A stretch of DNA of 64,000 nt from Gammaproteobacteria bacterium 53_120_T64. GTDB taxonomy: Bacteria; Pseudomonadota; Gammaproteobacteria; Pseudomonadales; Porticoccaceae. The stretch covers positions 23,887-87,886 of the forward strand of contig MAAT01000075.1 in the NCBI GenBank assembly GCA_002162815.1, written 5' to 3'. This document shows, piece by piece, positions 17,592 through 26,526 of this stretch. The position numbers and the translations under genes were made by a program. Positions within the stretch are counted from its first letter, which is position 1. Every line of letters begins with the position of its first letter. Under the pieces are notes generated by a model that saw only the letters and a list, made by a program, of their open reading frames with translations, made no database searches and had not been told where the DNA came from.

Positions 17592-18797
17592 ATGCCAAAA
17601 CGAATGCTGGAAGGCTTTAAAGTTATCGACTTCACCCACGTTGTCGCCGGCCCCCACGCCACCAAAATCATGGCCGAGCACGGCGCCGAAGTGATAAAAA
17701 TTGAGCCCCTCAAAGGCGAACTGGCGCGCACCTTACCGATGCAACGCGAAGGTCGCAGTGGCTATTTTATTCAGCACAACATTGGCAAAAAAACCATGGC
17801 GATCGATATTTCGACCCCACAAGGTCAGAAAATTTGCCATCAGCTCATCAAAGACGCCGATGTCGTGATCGAGAATTTTTCTCCGGGCGTGATGAAGCAA
17901 CACAACATGGACTGGCAGACCCTAAAAACCATCAATCCCGGCCTGGTAATGTGCTCCATCTCCTGCTTTGGCCAGGACGGCCCCCTCTCCCACCTACCGG
18001 GCTTCGACTGGATCGGCCAGTCCTATGCCGGCATCATCGACCTGCTCGGCAAAAAAGATGACACCCCCATCTTCGGTGACTTCGCCTTCGGCGATATCGC
18101 CACCGGCGCCCACGCCTACGGCGCTATCGTTACCGCATTAATGCATCGCCTGCGCGGTGGCCAGGGCCAATATATCGATATTTCACTGATTGAGGTGCTG
18201 TTCAGCTTTCACGAATTAAGCGTCCAGCTGTATGACTCCACAGACGGGCAAATAGTCGCTACGCGAGCCGGCGCCGACCACCACCTCTTAGCACCTGCCG
18301 GCATCTTCAAGTGTAAAGGGCGCTATTTATTCCTCGTCGGCCTCAACCAATGGGCCGGCTTATGTAAGGCCATTGGCCGCGACGAATGGATTCTTGATGA
18401 GCGTTTTAAAAACCCCGGGGATACCGGTAAATACCGAGAAGAAATCAATGCCGCCATTCAAGGTTGGCTCGACAGTCAAGCCAATGTCGAAAAAGCCATC
18501 GAAATCCTCGAGGCACACCGCGTAGCCTGTGCACCCATCCTGACGATTGCCGAGTTTATGGATCATCCCCACGTCAAACAAAGGGGCTGTGTCAGAACCA
18601 TTAGCGATGAGGTATTTGGTGATATCCGCGTGCCCCGAACGCCGCTGCGATTTTCTGAATTCCCTGAACCACCCGACCTGCGCGCAGGGACATTAGGGCA
18701 ATACAACCACGAGGTTCTGCGCGAACAATTACATTACAGCCCACAGCAAATAGCCGATCTCGAAAGTGCTGGCGTCATCGCTGAAAAGAACTTTTAA
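17592..18797 (+). CDS. CaiB/BaiF-family CoA-transferase
   Basis: Family III CoA-transferases move CoA between acyl-CoA and a free acid. The 401-residue product has the family opening (LEGFKVIDFTHVVAGPHATK), the ADVVIENFSPGVM segment and the SISCFGQDGP loop. The catalytic aspartate is expected in the region near residue 170 around FGDFAFGDIATGAHAYGA. IDISLIEVLF and the C-terminal HPHVKQRG are also typical. A strong ribosome-binding site (AGGGAGACAAAG) precedes the ATG, after a 160-base A/C-rich leader that separates it from the regA-like gene. It probably activates a carboxylic acid for one of the nearby beta-oxidation modules; the acid is unknown. Confidence 0.88.
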   Translation: MPKRMLEGFKVIDFTHVVAGPHATKIMAEHGAEVIKIEPLKGELARTLPMQREGRSGYFIQHNIGKKTMAIDISTPQGQKICHQLIKDADVVIENFSPGVMKQHNMDWQTLKTINPGLVMCSISCFGQDGPLSHLPGFDWIGQSYAGIIDLLGKKDDTPIFGDFAFGDIATGAHAYGAIVTALMHRLRGGQGQYIDISLIEVLFSFHELSVQLYDSTDGQIVATRAGADHHLLAPAGIFKCKGRYLFLVGLNQWAGLCKAIGRDEWILDERFKNPGDTGKYREEINAAIQGWLDSQANVEKAIEILEAHRVACAPILTIAEFMDHPHVKQRGCVRTISDEVFGDIRVPRTPLRFSEFPEPPDLRAGTLGQYNHEVLREQLHYSPQQIADLESAGVIAEKNF

Positions 18798-18965
18798 AGC
18801 GCCAATGGTCTGAGCAGAGCGATGCTCAAAACAAGGTGACGTGGGCTGCGTGCACCTACCGCGCGGAATACGCGTTTAAGTCGTAATCAGGGCTGCCTTT
18901 ACTGCGCTGTGGTACACCTAAGCCTACTCAAATAGCAGCGGTAGGGCGCATATTATTACGGCTGT

Positions 18966-18995
18966 GCGAAGCCTTCGCTACACAGCGAATTGGCT
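18966..18995. repeat. REP-like intergenic hairpin
   Basis: CTGTGCGAAG and CTTCG-CTA-CACAG form a bulged hairpin in the 280-base gap after the CoA-transferase. It is followed by two copies of GGCTCCTA (GGCTCCTACC, GGCTCCTAGC). A similar GGCTCCTACC follows a CCTTGG/CCAAGG hairpin near 44,630. I see no ORF here. It could be a dispersed REP-type palindrome or just a transcript end. Confidence 0.3.
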
Positions 18996-19078
18996 CCTAC
19001 CTGGCTCCTAGCATAGGGCAGTAAATGCGAGCCTCATATTTATGGCAATACATGCTGGGGCCACATACCTTTATACCT

Positions 19079-19354
19079 TTAAGCCACTGGGTAACACTTA
19101 ATTCGCCCGTGACGACTAGCATGAGCCACCTTAAAGCCGAGTACTTTTAATCGGTCACGCAGTTTTCGAAATTGACAGGTCTCCTTGAGGCCTTCAACCA
19201 ATAGGAGTTCAGCATCGCGGCACAGGTAGTGCGCTTGAACCACCACCAGCGAAGACTGCCAGGGGTCACCAAAACTAGAGCCCTGAAGCTCGCGCAACAA
19301 CCAAACCTTGCGGCCGGTAAACCAATTAAAGCTAATACACTGAGCGTGATACAT
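19079..19354 (-). CDS. Small hypothetical protein (91 aa)
   Basis: I do not recognise this protein. From the ATG giving MYHAQCISFNWFTGRK it is about 91 residues, soluble and basic, with no signal peptide or membrane segment. Regular alternation suggests an alpha/beta fold (WLLRELQGSSF, SSLVVVQAHYLCRDAELLLV), and the C terminus is Lys/Arg-rich (RKLRDRLKVLGFKV). GAGG lies 12 bases before this ATG. The open frame continues 34 codons further upstream with less convincing sequence. It stands alone between non-coding gaps of about 280 bases on each side, so context gives no function. The codon pattern looks protein-like, but it could still be spurious. Confidence 0.5.
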   Translation of the reverse strand: MYHAQCISFNWFTGRKVWLLRELQGSSFGDPWQSSLVVVQAHYLCRDAELLLVEGLKETCQFRKLRDRLKVLGFKVAHASRHGRIKCYPVA

Positions 19355-19636
19355 GGCGGTGACCTCATCCTTTAAATGCGAGGGCTCAGTCCCTTGAAAG
19401 TTTATCCCTGTGTTTTGCTGAGCACAAATAGGCCTAACAGTTATGCCTATTGCCAAAAAACGCTGGGCCAGTGCTCATTATTTCATGATGGCACTTCATC
19501 ATAGGCCAGAATTGTGAAAAAGCGCCGGACTCAGCATGCCGCTCAGATAAAAAACAAACCGTTGGTACTACCGATAAACAATGACCAAAAAACCTAATTA
19601 AGCTTTGCGCCGAACGCGCTCTTCCGGCACCGCGAT

Positions 19637-20731
19637 TTATACATAAGTAAACTTAACCCGCTGGTTAAGCCCGGTCAGCAATTCGTAGGCGATGGTTTCG
19701 CTGTACCGGGCGATGGTTTCGACGGGCAGGCCCTCGCCCCATAACGTCACAACATCACCAACCGTGGCGTCGGGAATAGCACTAATATCGACACTCAACA
19801 GATCCATGGAAACACGACCGGCCAACGGCGCGAGCTGGCCGTTAATCAACACCGGGCAGCCATTGACGGCGTGGCGAGGGTAGCCATCACCGTAGCCCGC
19901 TGCTACGACGGCGATGCGCGAGTTCTCAGCTGCTCGCCAAGTTTCGCCATAGCCAACACCCTCACCCGCGGATACCGTTTGAATCGAGATAATACGCGAG
20001 CGCAGGGTCATCACCGGGCGCAACGCCGGCGCTGCCGCCAGCGGTTCACGATCAATCAGCGGATTGACCCCGTAGAGCATCACGCCAGGGCGCACCCAGT
20101 CAAAGTGCATATCGGGGCGGGTTAACAAGGCGGCGGAGTTAGCCAGACTGAGGGCTTCGTCGTTGCGCACATTCAATTGCTCGAGGCTGCGGCGAAAAGT
20201 TGCCAATTGCGTGGCATTGAGGCTTTGTGCTGGCTGATCGGCACAAGCCAGGTGAGAGATAAACACCAGTTTAGCGACCTGCTTCGCTGCGCGTAAACGC
20301 TGAGCGGCCCGGCAAAACTCACTGGCCTGGAAGCCGAGGCGGTGCATGCCGGAATCGAGCTTGAGCCACACGTCAAGGGGCCGGCGCAGCGGTGTATCGA
20401 GTAAGAGCTGCAATTGCTCGGCACTGTGAATCACCGTGGCCAAGTCGTAGCGTGCCACCTCGTGTATTTGCTCACGACCAAAAACCCCACTGAGCAGCAC
20501 AATGGGGCTGGCAATGCCCGCCTCACGCAACTCCACGGCCTCTTCGAGGCTGGCCACGCCAAAAGCATCCGCTAATGGCGTCAAGGCTCCGGCAACGTGA
20601 ATGGCACCGTGGCCATAGGCATTCGCCTTCACCACCGCCATGATTTTCGCAGCCGGGCTAAGGTCTCGAGCCTGAGCAAAATTGTGACGTAAATTGGCCA
20701 GTGAAATAAGCGCTTCGATCGGTCGCGTCAT
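19637..20731 (-). CDS. alr: Alanine racemase
   Basis: This PLP enzyme interconverts L- and D-alanine, supplying D-Ala for peptidoglycan. The 364-residue product has the PLP-lysine motif AVVKANAYGHG (~residues 32-42) in the N-terminal TIM barrel. The catalytic tyrosine lies in GVGYGETWRA (~255), followed by GYGDGYPRH and the C-terminal beta domain with GRVSMDLLSVD. In Pseudomonas alr commonly lies behind dnaB; here dnaB is about 30 kb away, so the gene has moved relative to that arrangement. It is divergent from gcdH, with 224 bases between the starts. The start is an ATG giving MTRPIEALISLANLRHN, which fits the family. Confidence 0.97.
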   Translation of the reverse strand: MTRPIEALISLANLRHNFAQARDLSPAAKIMAVVKANAYGHGAIHVAGALTPLADAFGVASLEEAVELREAGIASPIVLLSGVFGREQIHEVARYDLATVIHSAEQLQLLLDTPLRRPLDVWLKLDSGMHRLGFQASEFCRAAQRLRAAKQVAKLVFISHLACADQPAQSLNATQLATFRRSLEQLNVRNDEALSLANSAALLTRPDMHFDWVRPGVMLYGVNPLIDREPLAAAPALRPVMTLRSRIISIQTVSAGEGVGYGETWRAAENSRIAVVAAGYGDGYPRHAVNGCPVLINGQLAPLAGRVSMDLLSVDISAIPDATVGDVVTLWGEGLPVETIARYSETIAYELLTGLNQRVKFTYV

Positions 20732-20870
20732 AAAATCCTTTGTACAAAGACTATTAATACCGGCTCAGCAAGGTAGCCCCTACAGCCAAGCCCGTGTAGT
20801 TTCACAGGGCAAGTCGGTAGAAGCAAGCCACAGTCTTGGCGAGACTTGCGGAGTACGCTACCGGCAGGTT

Positions 20871-20899
20871 TTGTTTCAACCGAAAGGCAGGCGTATACT
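20871..20899 (+). promoter_or_regulatory. Sigma70-type promoter of gcdH
   Basis: TTGTTT and TATACT are separated by exactly 17 bases, about 57 bases upstream of the gcdH start. Matches to the -35 and -10 consensus are 4/6 and 5/6. This is the best-placed promoter in the alr-gcdH divergent region. Confidence 0.6.
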
Positions 20900-20955
20900 C
20901 TGCGGCCAAAATCCACACCCTTTCCTCGATTTATCGACCACTTAGGAGACTGACT

Positions 20956-22137
20956 ATGGCCGCCGACTGGGCTAGTTTTAACTGGGAAGACCCCTTCCTT
21001 ATCGAAGAACAACTGAGTGAAGACGAGCGCATGATTATGCACAGCGCCCGACAATATTCTCAGGACAAGCTGCTACCCCGCGTACAAATGGCCTTTCGCG
21101 ATGAGCGTATGGATCGGGAAATTTTTAATGAAATGGGTGAGCTGGGCCTGCTCGGTTCGACCATTGAGGGCTATGGCTGCCCCGGCGTTAACTATGTGAG
21201 CTATGGCCTCATTGCCCGCGAGGTTGAGCGCATCGACTCCGGCTACCGCTCGATGATGAGCGTGCAGTCGAGCCTGGTCATGCACCCCATTTACACCTAC
21301 GGCACCGAGGCACAACGGGAGAAATACTTGCCCAGGCTGGCCAGCGGTGAATGGGTCGGTTGCTTCGGTCTCACCGAACCCGACCACGGCTCCGACCCCG
21401 GCGGCATGAAAAGCCGCGCTAAATCCGTCGACGGCGGTTACAGCCTGACCGGCAATAAAATGTGGATCACCAACTCACCCATCGCCGATGTATTTGTGGT
21501 GTGGGCCAAAACTGACGACGGCATTATTCGCGGCTTTGTGCTGGAAAAAGGCATGAAGGGTCTGTCGGCACCCAAGATCGAGGGCAAACTCGCCCTGCGC
21601 GCTTCGGTCACCGGTGAGATTGTGATGGATGAGGTCTTTGTCTCCGAAGACCACCTGCTACCGAATGTCAAAGGCTTGAAAGGCCCCTTCGGCTGCCTCA
21701 ACAGCGCACGCCTGGGTATCTCCTGGGGCGCACTGGGCGCCGCTGAAACCTGCTGGCAAACGGCGCGCCAGTACGTGCTCGATCGCAAGCAGTTTGATCG
21801 CCCCCTGGCCGCCAATCAGCTAATACAAATGAAATTGGCGAATATGCAAACCGAGATCCACCTCGGCTTACTGGGCTCTTTGAACGCGACACGCTTGAAA
21901 GATAAGGGCCAACTCGCGCCCGAATTAATTTCGATGATGAAGCGCAATAACTGCTCGAAGTCATTGGATATCGCCCGCGTCGCCCGCGACATGCTCGGCG
22001 GCAATGGCATCTCCGACGAATTCCCCATTATGCGCCATATGATGAATCTCGAAGTGGTCAACACTTACGAGGGAACCGCAGATATTCATGCGCTAATTTT
22101 GGGTCGTGCACAGACGGGCATTCAGGCGTTTTTCTAA
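20956..22137 (+). CDS. gcdH: Glutaryl-CoA dehydrogenase
   Basis: GcdH oxidatively decarboxylates glutaryl-CoA to crotonyl-CoA in lysine, tryptophan and aromatic catabolism. The 393-residue product carries the family-specific [13 protein letters not shown] opening and [24 protein letters not shown] core (here [16 protein letters not shown]). It also has [38 protein letters not shown] and the C-terminal [20 protein letters not shown] with the catalytic YEGT glutamate. I start at the ATG giving MAADWASF, which has TAGGAGA 7 bases upstream; the open frame extends further back without family support. A LysR regulator and CoA-transferase often flank gcdH, but neither is adjacent here. A strong hairpin follows the stop. 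Confidence 0.95.
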   Translation: MAADWASFNWEDPFLIEEQLSEDERMIMHSARQYSQDKLLPRVQMAFRDERMDREIFNEMGELGLLGSTIEGYGCPGVNYVSYGLIAREVERIDSGYRSMMSVQSSLVMHPIYTYGTEAQREKYLPRLASGEWVGCFGLTEPDHGSDPGGMKSRAKSVDGGYSLTGNKMWITNSPIADVFVVWAKTDDGIIRGFVLEKGMKGLSAPKIEGKLALRASVTGEIVMDEVFVSEDHLLPNVKGLKGPFGCLNSARLGISWGALGAAETCWQTARQYVLDRKQFDRPLAANQLIQMKLANMQTEIHLGLLGSLNATRLKDKGQLAPELISMMKRNNCSKSLDIARVARDMLGGNGISDEFPIMRHMMNLEVVNTYEGTADIHALILGRAQTGIQAFF

Positions 22138-22146
22138 AACGACAAA

Positions 22147-22174
22147 GGGGGCGTGGCGCAGTTGCGCCACGCCC
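22147..22174. terminator. Strong bidirectional hairpin between convergent genes
   Basis: GGGGCGTGGCGCA and TGCGCCACGCCCC form a 13-bp perfect stem with a two-base loop, placed between the convergent stops of gcdH and the small membrane-protein gene. The T-tracts on either side are weak, but the stem is very stable and the location is right for terminating both transcripts. Confidence 0.65.
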
Positions 22175-22200
22175 CACTCAAAAAATACAGCAGTACCTCG

Positions 22201-22608
22201 CTAGATATTTTTCAATAATCTCAAGCGATATAAAATATAGATGGCAACGGCGATATCAAACGAGACACAGGCCAGTGAGTACCACGCCGGAACCCCGTGA
22301 CCTGCTGGACCGTTCAAATGCAAAACCACATCCCAAAGAGGGTGGAGCAACCAGCCTACTGATAGCCAAATGCCTGTATATTTACAGGACAAATAATAAA
22401 AAACACCATAAATAGCTAGGCCTATTATTTCCACCGCAAGCCAGCTCGTACTGCCCCCGATAACAGCAAAGCCGATATAAAGAAGCGCTGCCACAATCAG
22501 GCTCAGGCCCAATACCTGCTGCATTGCCTTAATGCTCAGCTTATCAACAAACCATAACAGCGGGAATACGGCGATCAAACCCAGTATCAAGCACAACACG
22601 TAGAACAC
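22201..22608 (-). CDS. Small four-helix membrane protein (DUF6010-like)
   Basis: This 135-residue protein is almost entirely hydrophobic, with about four to five membrane segments (MFYVLCLILGLIAVFPLLW; LGLSLIVAALLYIGFAVI; VEIIGLAIYGVFYYLS; SLACVSFDIAVAIYILY). The polar motif GWLLHPLWDVVLHL between helices is conserved in small membrane proteins of the DUF6010 kind, and that is the family I would test first. No enzymatic residues are evident and the function is unknown. It follows the DUF998 locus on the same strand after about 60 bases. Confidence 0.7.
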   Translation of the reverse strand: MFYVLCLILGLIAVFPLLWFVDKLSIKAMQQVLGLSLIVAALLYIGFAVIGGSTSWLAVEIIGLAIYGVFYYLSCKYTGIWLSVGWLLHPLWDVVLHLNGPAGHGVPAWYSLACVSFDIAVAIYILYRLRLLKNI

Positions 22609-22669
22609 TGACTAAGCCCTCAACGATCAAACTACAAAGCGACATAGACCAATAGTGCCAAAGCCGCAC

Positions 22670-23300
22670 TCAAGCGGAATTATCTACTAAGCACACTGTC
22701 GGAGCACGTAATAAAACAACGGCAAACACCATCACCCACAAAATCTGAGCCGCATAATTTAAGCGTTGATACAAGCCAAAACCCTGACCCGATTCGACAG
22801 CGGCGGCCATTAAGGGCAGCAGTGCTATCGCGACCAAAACACAGCTTAGTGAGAACCCCGAAAACCACTTAACTGCTAACAAATACTTGGCGATAAAGGC
22901 CCAGATTAAACTTGAAAAAAGCAGACTAAAAAACATCAACACGCCCGACAGATTATGGATATTTTGAGTCAGAGATGGCGAGTCTAGATCACAAGCGAGA
23001 TCACAGGAAAAAAAGCCCGTGAACTACAACCAGCAAACCCGACAGGACAGCCGCTTTACTGTCGGCAAAGGTTTTGATAATCCCGTAGCCAAAGAGCATC
23101 AATAAAGCCGCCAAGGGGTAATTATTTAGTAGCGGCGATAGCGCGTGCACAGGTGAACCGACTGCGCCAAGCTCGCTCATTGCCTGATGGTAGTGACTAT
23201 AGCCAGGATAGAGACTAGCGGCTAACGACACCCCAACCAACAAGCAAATGGGGGCCACGATTCCCGCCCCCTGTAAAAGCCTATTTGAATTATCCCTCAC
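22670..23300 (-). pseudogene. DUF998 membrane protein, split by a single-base frameshift
   Basis: Two consecutive minus-strand reading frames are the halves of one DUF998 integral membrane protein. The upstream half (MRDNSNRLLQGAGIVAPI to VVVHGLFFL) carries the GYSHYHQAMSELGAVGSP signature. The downstream half ends with the family C terminus GLYQRLNYAAQILWVMVFAVV. Skipping one base in a seven-base T run (minus strand; A run at 23008-23014) rejoins them through GLFSCDLACDLDS and TQNIHNLSG, precisely the CD..CD and HN.G motifs expected at that point. About 210 residues and six membrane segments would result. It may be a real pseudogene, a homopolymer sequencing error, or a slippage-expressed gene. 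The DUF998 function is unknown. Confidence 0.85.
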
Positions 23301-23330
23301 ACCTCCCTATAAAACTAACAGCCAGTTAAA

Positions 23331-23759
23331 CTATTCAAGCCTGTCGAATTGTTCAGCCCCCGGGCCCAGGGGCTGGCCATAACTAAACTCGACAAAGTTG
23401 CCGTTGGGGTCGCGTAAACCGCAATAGTAACCCACCGGAAAACCTTCATCGCGCGGTGGCCACACCAGGCAATCGCGCGCACGGCCCTGCTCGGCGATGG
23501 CATCGACGGCGGCCCGGCTATCCAGTGCAAAACCGAAGTGGCGGTAGTCGGTATCGAGTAATTGCAGATTTTGTCCGCCATTCATCAGTACGAAAATAAA
23601 ATCACTCTCACGCCCCGGCTCCGCCATCCAGACAATCCGCTGCTCTCCCGCCGTGCGCGAATGCACAATTGCCATGCCGCAGCACTGCTGATAAAAATCA
23701 ATGCATGCATCGATATCGACAACGTGCAGGGCAATGTGGGTAAGGCGTGGGGTGTGCAT
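23331..23759 (-). CDS. VOC-superfamily (glyoxalase/dioxygenase-fold) protein
   Basis: This 142-residue single-module vicinal-oxygen-chelate protein has beta-alpha-beta-beta-beta repeats: RLTHIALHVVDIDACIDFYQ at the start, FALDSRAAVDAIAEQ in the middle, and GYYCGLRDPNGNFVEFSYG at the end. The first His (THIAL) and the final Glu (FVEFSYG) sit at metal-ligand positions of glyoxalase-like enzymes. I use the ATG giving MHTPRLTH rather than an upstream TTG. Substrates of such proteins cannot be predicted. Neighbours are a thiolase and the DUF998 locus, with no clear functional tie. Confidence 0.85.
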   Translation of the reverse strand: MHTPRLTHIALHVVDIDACIDFYQQCCGMAIVHSRTAGEQRIVWMAEPGRESDFIFVLMNGGQNLQLLDTDYRHFGFALDSRAAVDAIAEQGRARDCLVWPPRDEGFPVGYYCGLRDPNGNFVEFSYGQPLGPGAEQFDRLE

Positions 23760-23780
23760 GGCGAGGGCCCTCAATTGGCT

Positions 23781-23810
23781 GTCTACGCTGATATTGTCTA
23801 CGCTGATATT
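23781..23810. repeat. 15-bp perfect tandem duplication
   Basis: GTCTACGCTGATATT occurs twice back to back, about 20 bases upstream of the VOC gene start. It is a short tandem duplication in non-coding DNA. It could alter promoter spacing, but no other significance is visible. Confidence 0.8.
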
Positions 23811-23918
23811 TATAGCGCCCAGAATTCAAAGAATAGCCTTGCAACGGAATGAAAGATACCGCTGCGGCCAGCCCCTCGACGATCAAAACGGATCACCAAG
23901 GACACGGCGCCGTATTGA

Positions 23919-25109
23919 TTAGCGGGTAAGAATACTCAGTGTCATCGCGGCAGTATCGTCTTCTATCCAACCACCGCCATTCTGGGCAAGGGCAACTTTA
24001 GCCCCCTCAACCTGACGCTTGCCACAACGGCCACGTAGCTGATTCGTCAATTCAACCAACTGCGCACAGCCAGTGGCGCCGACAGGATGCCCCTTGGCCA
24101 CCAAACCGCCGCTGGTATTAACGGGGACGCGACCACCAAGATCGGTCTGGCCATCGCGAATCATCTGCACACCTTCACCGGGCTTGCAGAGACCCAGCTC
24201 TTCGATATACATCAATTCTGCCGGTGAAGCCGCATCGTGTAGCTCAACCACATCGACATCTTCCGGACCAAGCCCGGCCATGGCGTAGGCTTTCTCACTG
24301 GCTCTGTCGTTGCAGCTGCGCCCGCCGGGCTGGCCGGAGACCAGCGTTATGGTTTCGGCGGTAACGGCATCACAGCCGTGTTTGCGGGCAAAGTCTTCGG
24401 AGGTAAACACCAGTACTGCCGAGCCGTCACCAATCGGGGAGCACATCGCCAAGGTCAGTGGGTCGACAATTAAACGGGTGGCGAGAATTTCTTCAACGCT
24501 TAACGCTTTCTGAAATTGGGCCTTGGGGTTGAGAGAGCCAAACTTGTGGGACTTGGCGGCAACACGGGCGAAATCTTCCATCGTCGCACCGGTTCTCTCC
24601 ATGTATTTACGGGCTTTACCGGCGTAGACATCCATAAAACCAGAGCGACCCGGCTCACTGCCAGCGGTTAGTGGGTCGTCAGAGCCGGTCTCAGCCTTAA
24701 TTTCTTCAAGATCCATGGCGGCAATTAACGCCTTAAAAGGTATTGCTTTATCTTTGTGGGTCATCTTCTCTGAGCCGATGGCAAGGGCCACTTCACTCTG
24801 CCCGGAGGCCACCGACAACCAGGCCAAATGAGCAGCCGTAGAGGCCGATGCACAAGCATTTTCAACATTGATAATCGGCTTGCCCATCAGTCCCGACTCA
24901 CGTAAGGCAATTTGCCCGGGAATCATCTCCTGCCCCGTGATTAGGCCACCCACAGCATTGCCGAAAAAGGTGGTGTCGACCTGGTCGGCGCTGATAGCCG
25001 CATCGAGCATCGCCTCGTTAAGGGCCTCAGTGGTGAGGCTGCGTAGCGTGGCATCCATACGCTTGCCAAAATGGGTCATACCGGTGCCGGCTATTTTTAC
25101 TTTGCGCAT
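23919..25109 (-). CDS. Thiolase / SCP2-type acetyl-CoA acyltransferase
   Basis: This thiolase-fold enzyme of about 396 residues belongs to the lipid-transfer/SCP-x branch. The acyl-accepting cysteine lies in NVENACASASTAAHLA (~88). The catalytic histidine region is VELHDAASPAELMYIEELG, and GGLVAKGHPVGATGCAQL carries the second His. It would cleave or condense 3-oxoacyl-CoA. Members of this branch act on fatty acids, steroid side chains and other branched substrates, which fits the abundance of acyl-CoA dehydrogenases nearby. I choose the ATG giving MRKVKIAGTGMTHFGK, preceded by AAGGGA at 8 bases, over a TTG seven codons upstream. It appears monocistronic. Confidence 0.9.
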   Translation of the reverse strand: MRKVKIAGTGMTHFGKRMDATLRSLTTEALNEAMLDAAISADQVDTTFFGNAVGGLITGQEMIPGQIALRESGLMGKPIINVENACASASTAAHLAWLSVASGQSEVALAIGSEKMTHKDKAIPFKALIAAMDLEEIKAETGSDDPLTAGSEPGRSGFMDVYAGKARKYMERTGATMEDFARVAAKSHKFGSLNPKAQFQKALSVEEILATRLIVDPLTLAMCSPIGDGSAVLVFTSEDFARKHGCDAVTAETITLVSGQPGGRSCNDRASEKAYAMAGLGPEDVDVVELHDAASPAELMYIEELGLCKPGEGVQMIRDGQTDLGGRVPVNTSGGLVAKGHPVGATGCAQLVELTNQLRGRCGKRQVEGAKVALAQNGGGWIEDDTAAMTLSILTR

Positions 25110-25136
25110 TATTCGTCCCTTATTACTCAAGTGTTA

Positions 25137-25688
25137 GTACGCGGCTCTGCTTAACTATCCCCGCTTTAAATCACAACCTAGCAGAACAGCTCTGAAACTG
25201 CACTATAGACTCTGTGAGGTGTTGAGCAAACATTGATGTTCCGACAGTGTACGCTCGACACGTGCCCTGCCCCCGTCAATACATTCCCCGACGCAATAAA
25301 ACACCAGCAAGCCGATATCGACCAGCTGATCTGATAAGTAGGGAAGCCACCGTCATCAACAATACATCACCCCGGTATCTTTTAAAATCGCCTTAGTGAT
25401 CAGGCCGTTGAGACTTTTGTACAGACGGCAAAAACGAGCGATTTAATGCAGGCTCAAGCCCGAATAGAACCGCTACCCAGAGCCAAAGTAATTTTTATTT
25501 TTTAGCAGAACCTACAGAGCAAGACAGAATAAACAGGTGGACACCGACTTATCACTACCAGCGTGTTTTTTCAAAACCCCAGCTTAGGAAATAAAAAACG
25601 GCGCATCGCTGCGCCGTGATTAAAGGGTGGGTATGAAATTATACTGTTCTATTTTTTAAGGATAAGCTTAGAAAATAGTTACTAAATA
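25137..25688. other. 550-base gene-free region
   Basis: This lies between the thiolase start and the methyltransferase stop. I find no convincing ORF, tRNA or conserved RNA. It contains the methyltransferase terminator (25598-25617) and presumably the thiolase promoter. The composition is more A/T-rich than the flanking genes. Confidence 0.6.
25594..25617 (-). terminator. Rho-independent terminator of the methyltransferase gene
   Basis: ACGGCGCA and TGCGCCGT form an 8-bp stem with a TCGC loop. On the minus strand it is followed by six T. It lies about 70 bases beyond the methyltransferase stop. Confidence 0.85.
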
Positions 25689-26369
25689 CTATTCTGGCTT
25701 TTGTGCCGATAGTACCAGGGCATCCACCTTCAAGGTTTTTCCCTCTAACTCAATATCCGCTTCTTCAAAGTATTCACTACCGGCCAGTCGCCAGCCTACG
25801 GCTGTCATTGCCGCTTCAATTTCTTCTTTTTCTCGCAATTTAAAACCGTGTTGGGTGAAACCTTGAGCTTTCATGGTATCTGAGGTGCGCATACCCAGAG
25901 CCACACGACCACCGGGCTTCAGCCAACGATCAAACAGGGTAAAGAGTTCAGTCATATCCTCAATAAAATAAATCACATTGACACCAAAAATACCGTCGAC
26001 AGAGGCATCGTCAATAGGCGCGTCAAAACAGTCTTCATTGTGTACCGTCATTTGACATTCGGCATATTCTGCTAGGTTGTCACGGACCTGCTGTGCCATA
26101 TCCGCAGAGCGTTCGATGGCCTGATAATGGCCGTCACTTTCGAGGGTATAAGTAAGACTAAAGGACAACATGCCGTTGCCGGGGCCAATTTCTACAACAT
26201 TCTGCCCCGCTTCGGGAATAAGACAATCTATGGTACACGCGGTGACAAGAGCGTTTGCTCTATTCATATCGGACGCTAATTCCTTACCGCGCTCACCCTC
26301 CGGATTGGAAAGTTGAGCAGCCATTGTGCGATCGCTGTCATTAACGCCTTTATCATCTGTACTCATCAT
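25689..26369 (-). CDS. Class I SAM-dependent methyltransferase
   Basis: This 226-residue Rossmann-fold methyltransferase has motif I NVVEIGPGNGMLSFSL (~60-75), the acidic AdoMet-ribose contact around YQAIERSADMAQQ, and HNEDCFDAPIDDASVDGIFG with LKPGGRVALGM, as in the ubiE/methyltransferase-11 group. It starts at the first of two adjacent ATG codons, with AGGGA 6 bases upstream. It has its own upstream gap and a strong terminator, so it looks monocistronic, although it directly follows the sortase gene on the same strand after about 160 bases. The substrate is unknown; a small molecule or lipid is more likely than a macromolecule, given the absence of extra domains. Confidence 0.88.
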   Translation of the reverse strand: MMSTDDKGVNDSDRTMAAQLSNPEGERGKELASDMNRANALVTACTIDCLIPEAGQNVVEIGPGNGMLSFSLTYTLESDGHYQAIERSADMAQQVRDNLAEYAECQMTVHNEDCFDAPIDDASVDGIFGVNVIYFIEDMTELFTLFDRWLKPGGRVALGMRTSDTMKAQGFTQHGFKLREKEEIEAAMTAVGWRLAGSEYFEEADIELEGKTLKVDALVLSAQKPE

Positions 26370-26526
26370 TCACCATCCCTAAAATATAAAGCTGTATTTG
26401 ATTGCACCCAGAAATCGAACGCTGTCGAGCAACTTGCCAAACAAAATTCAACTACTGTCGTACCTTTTACTTTCTGAGTCTTTGCAAATAAATGCCAATA
26501 ACAATTCAACGGCCTTGTCGGGATCA

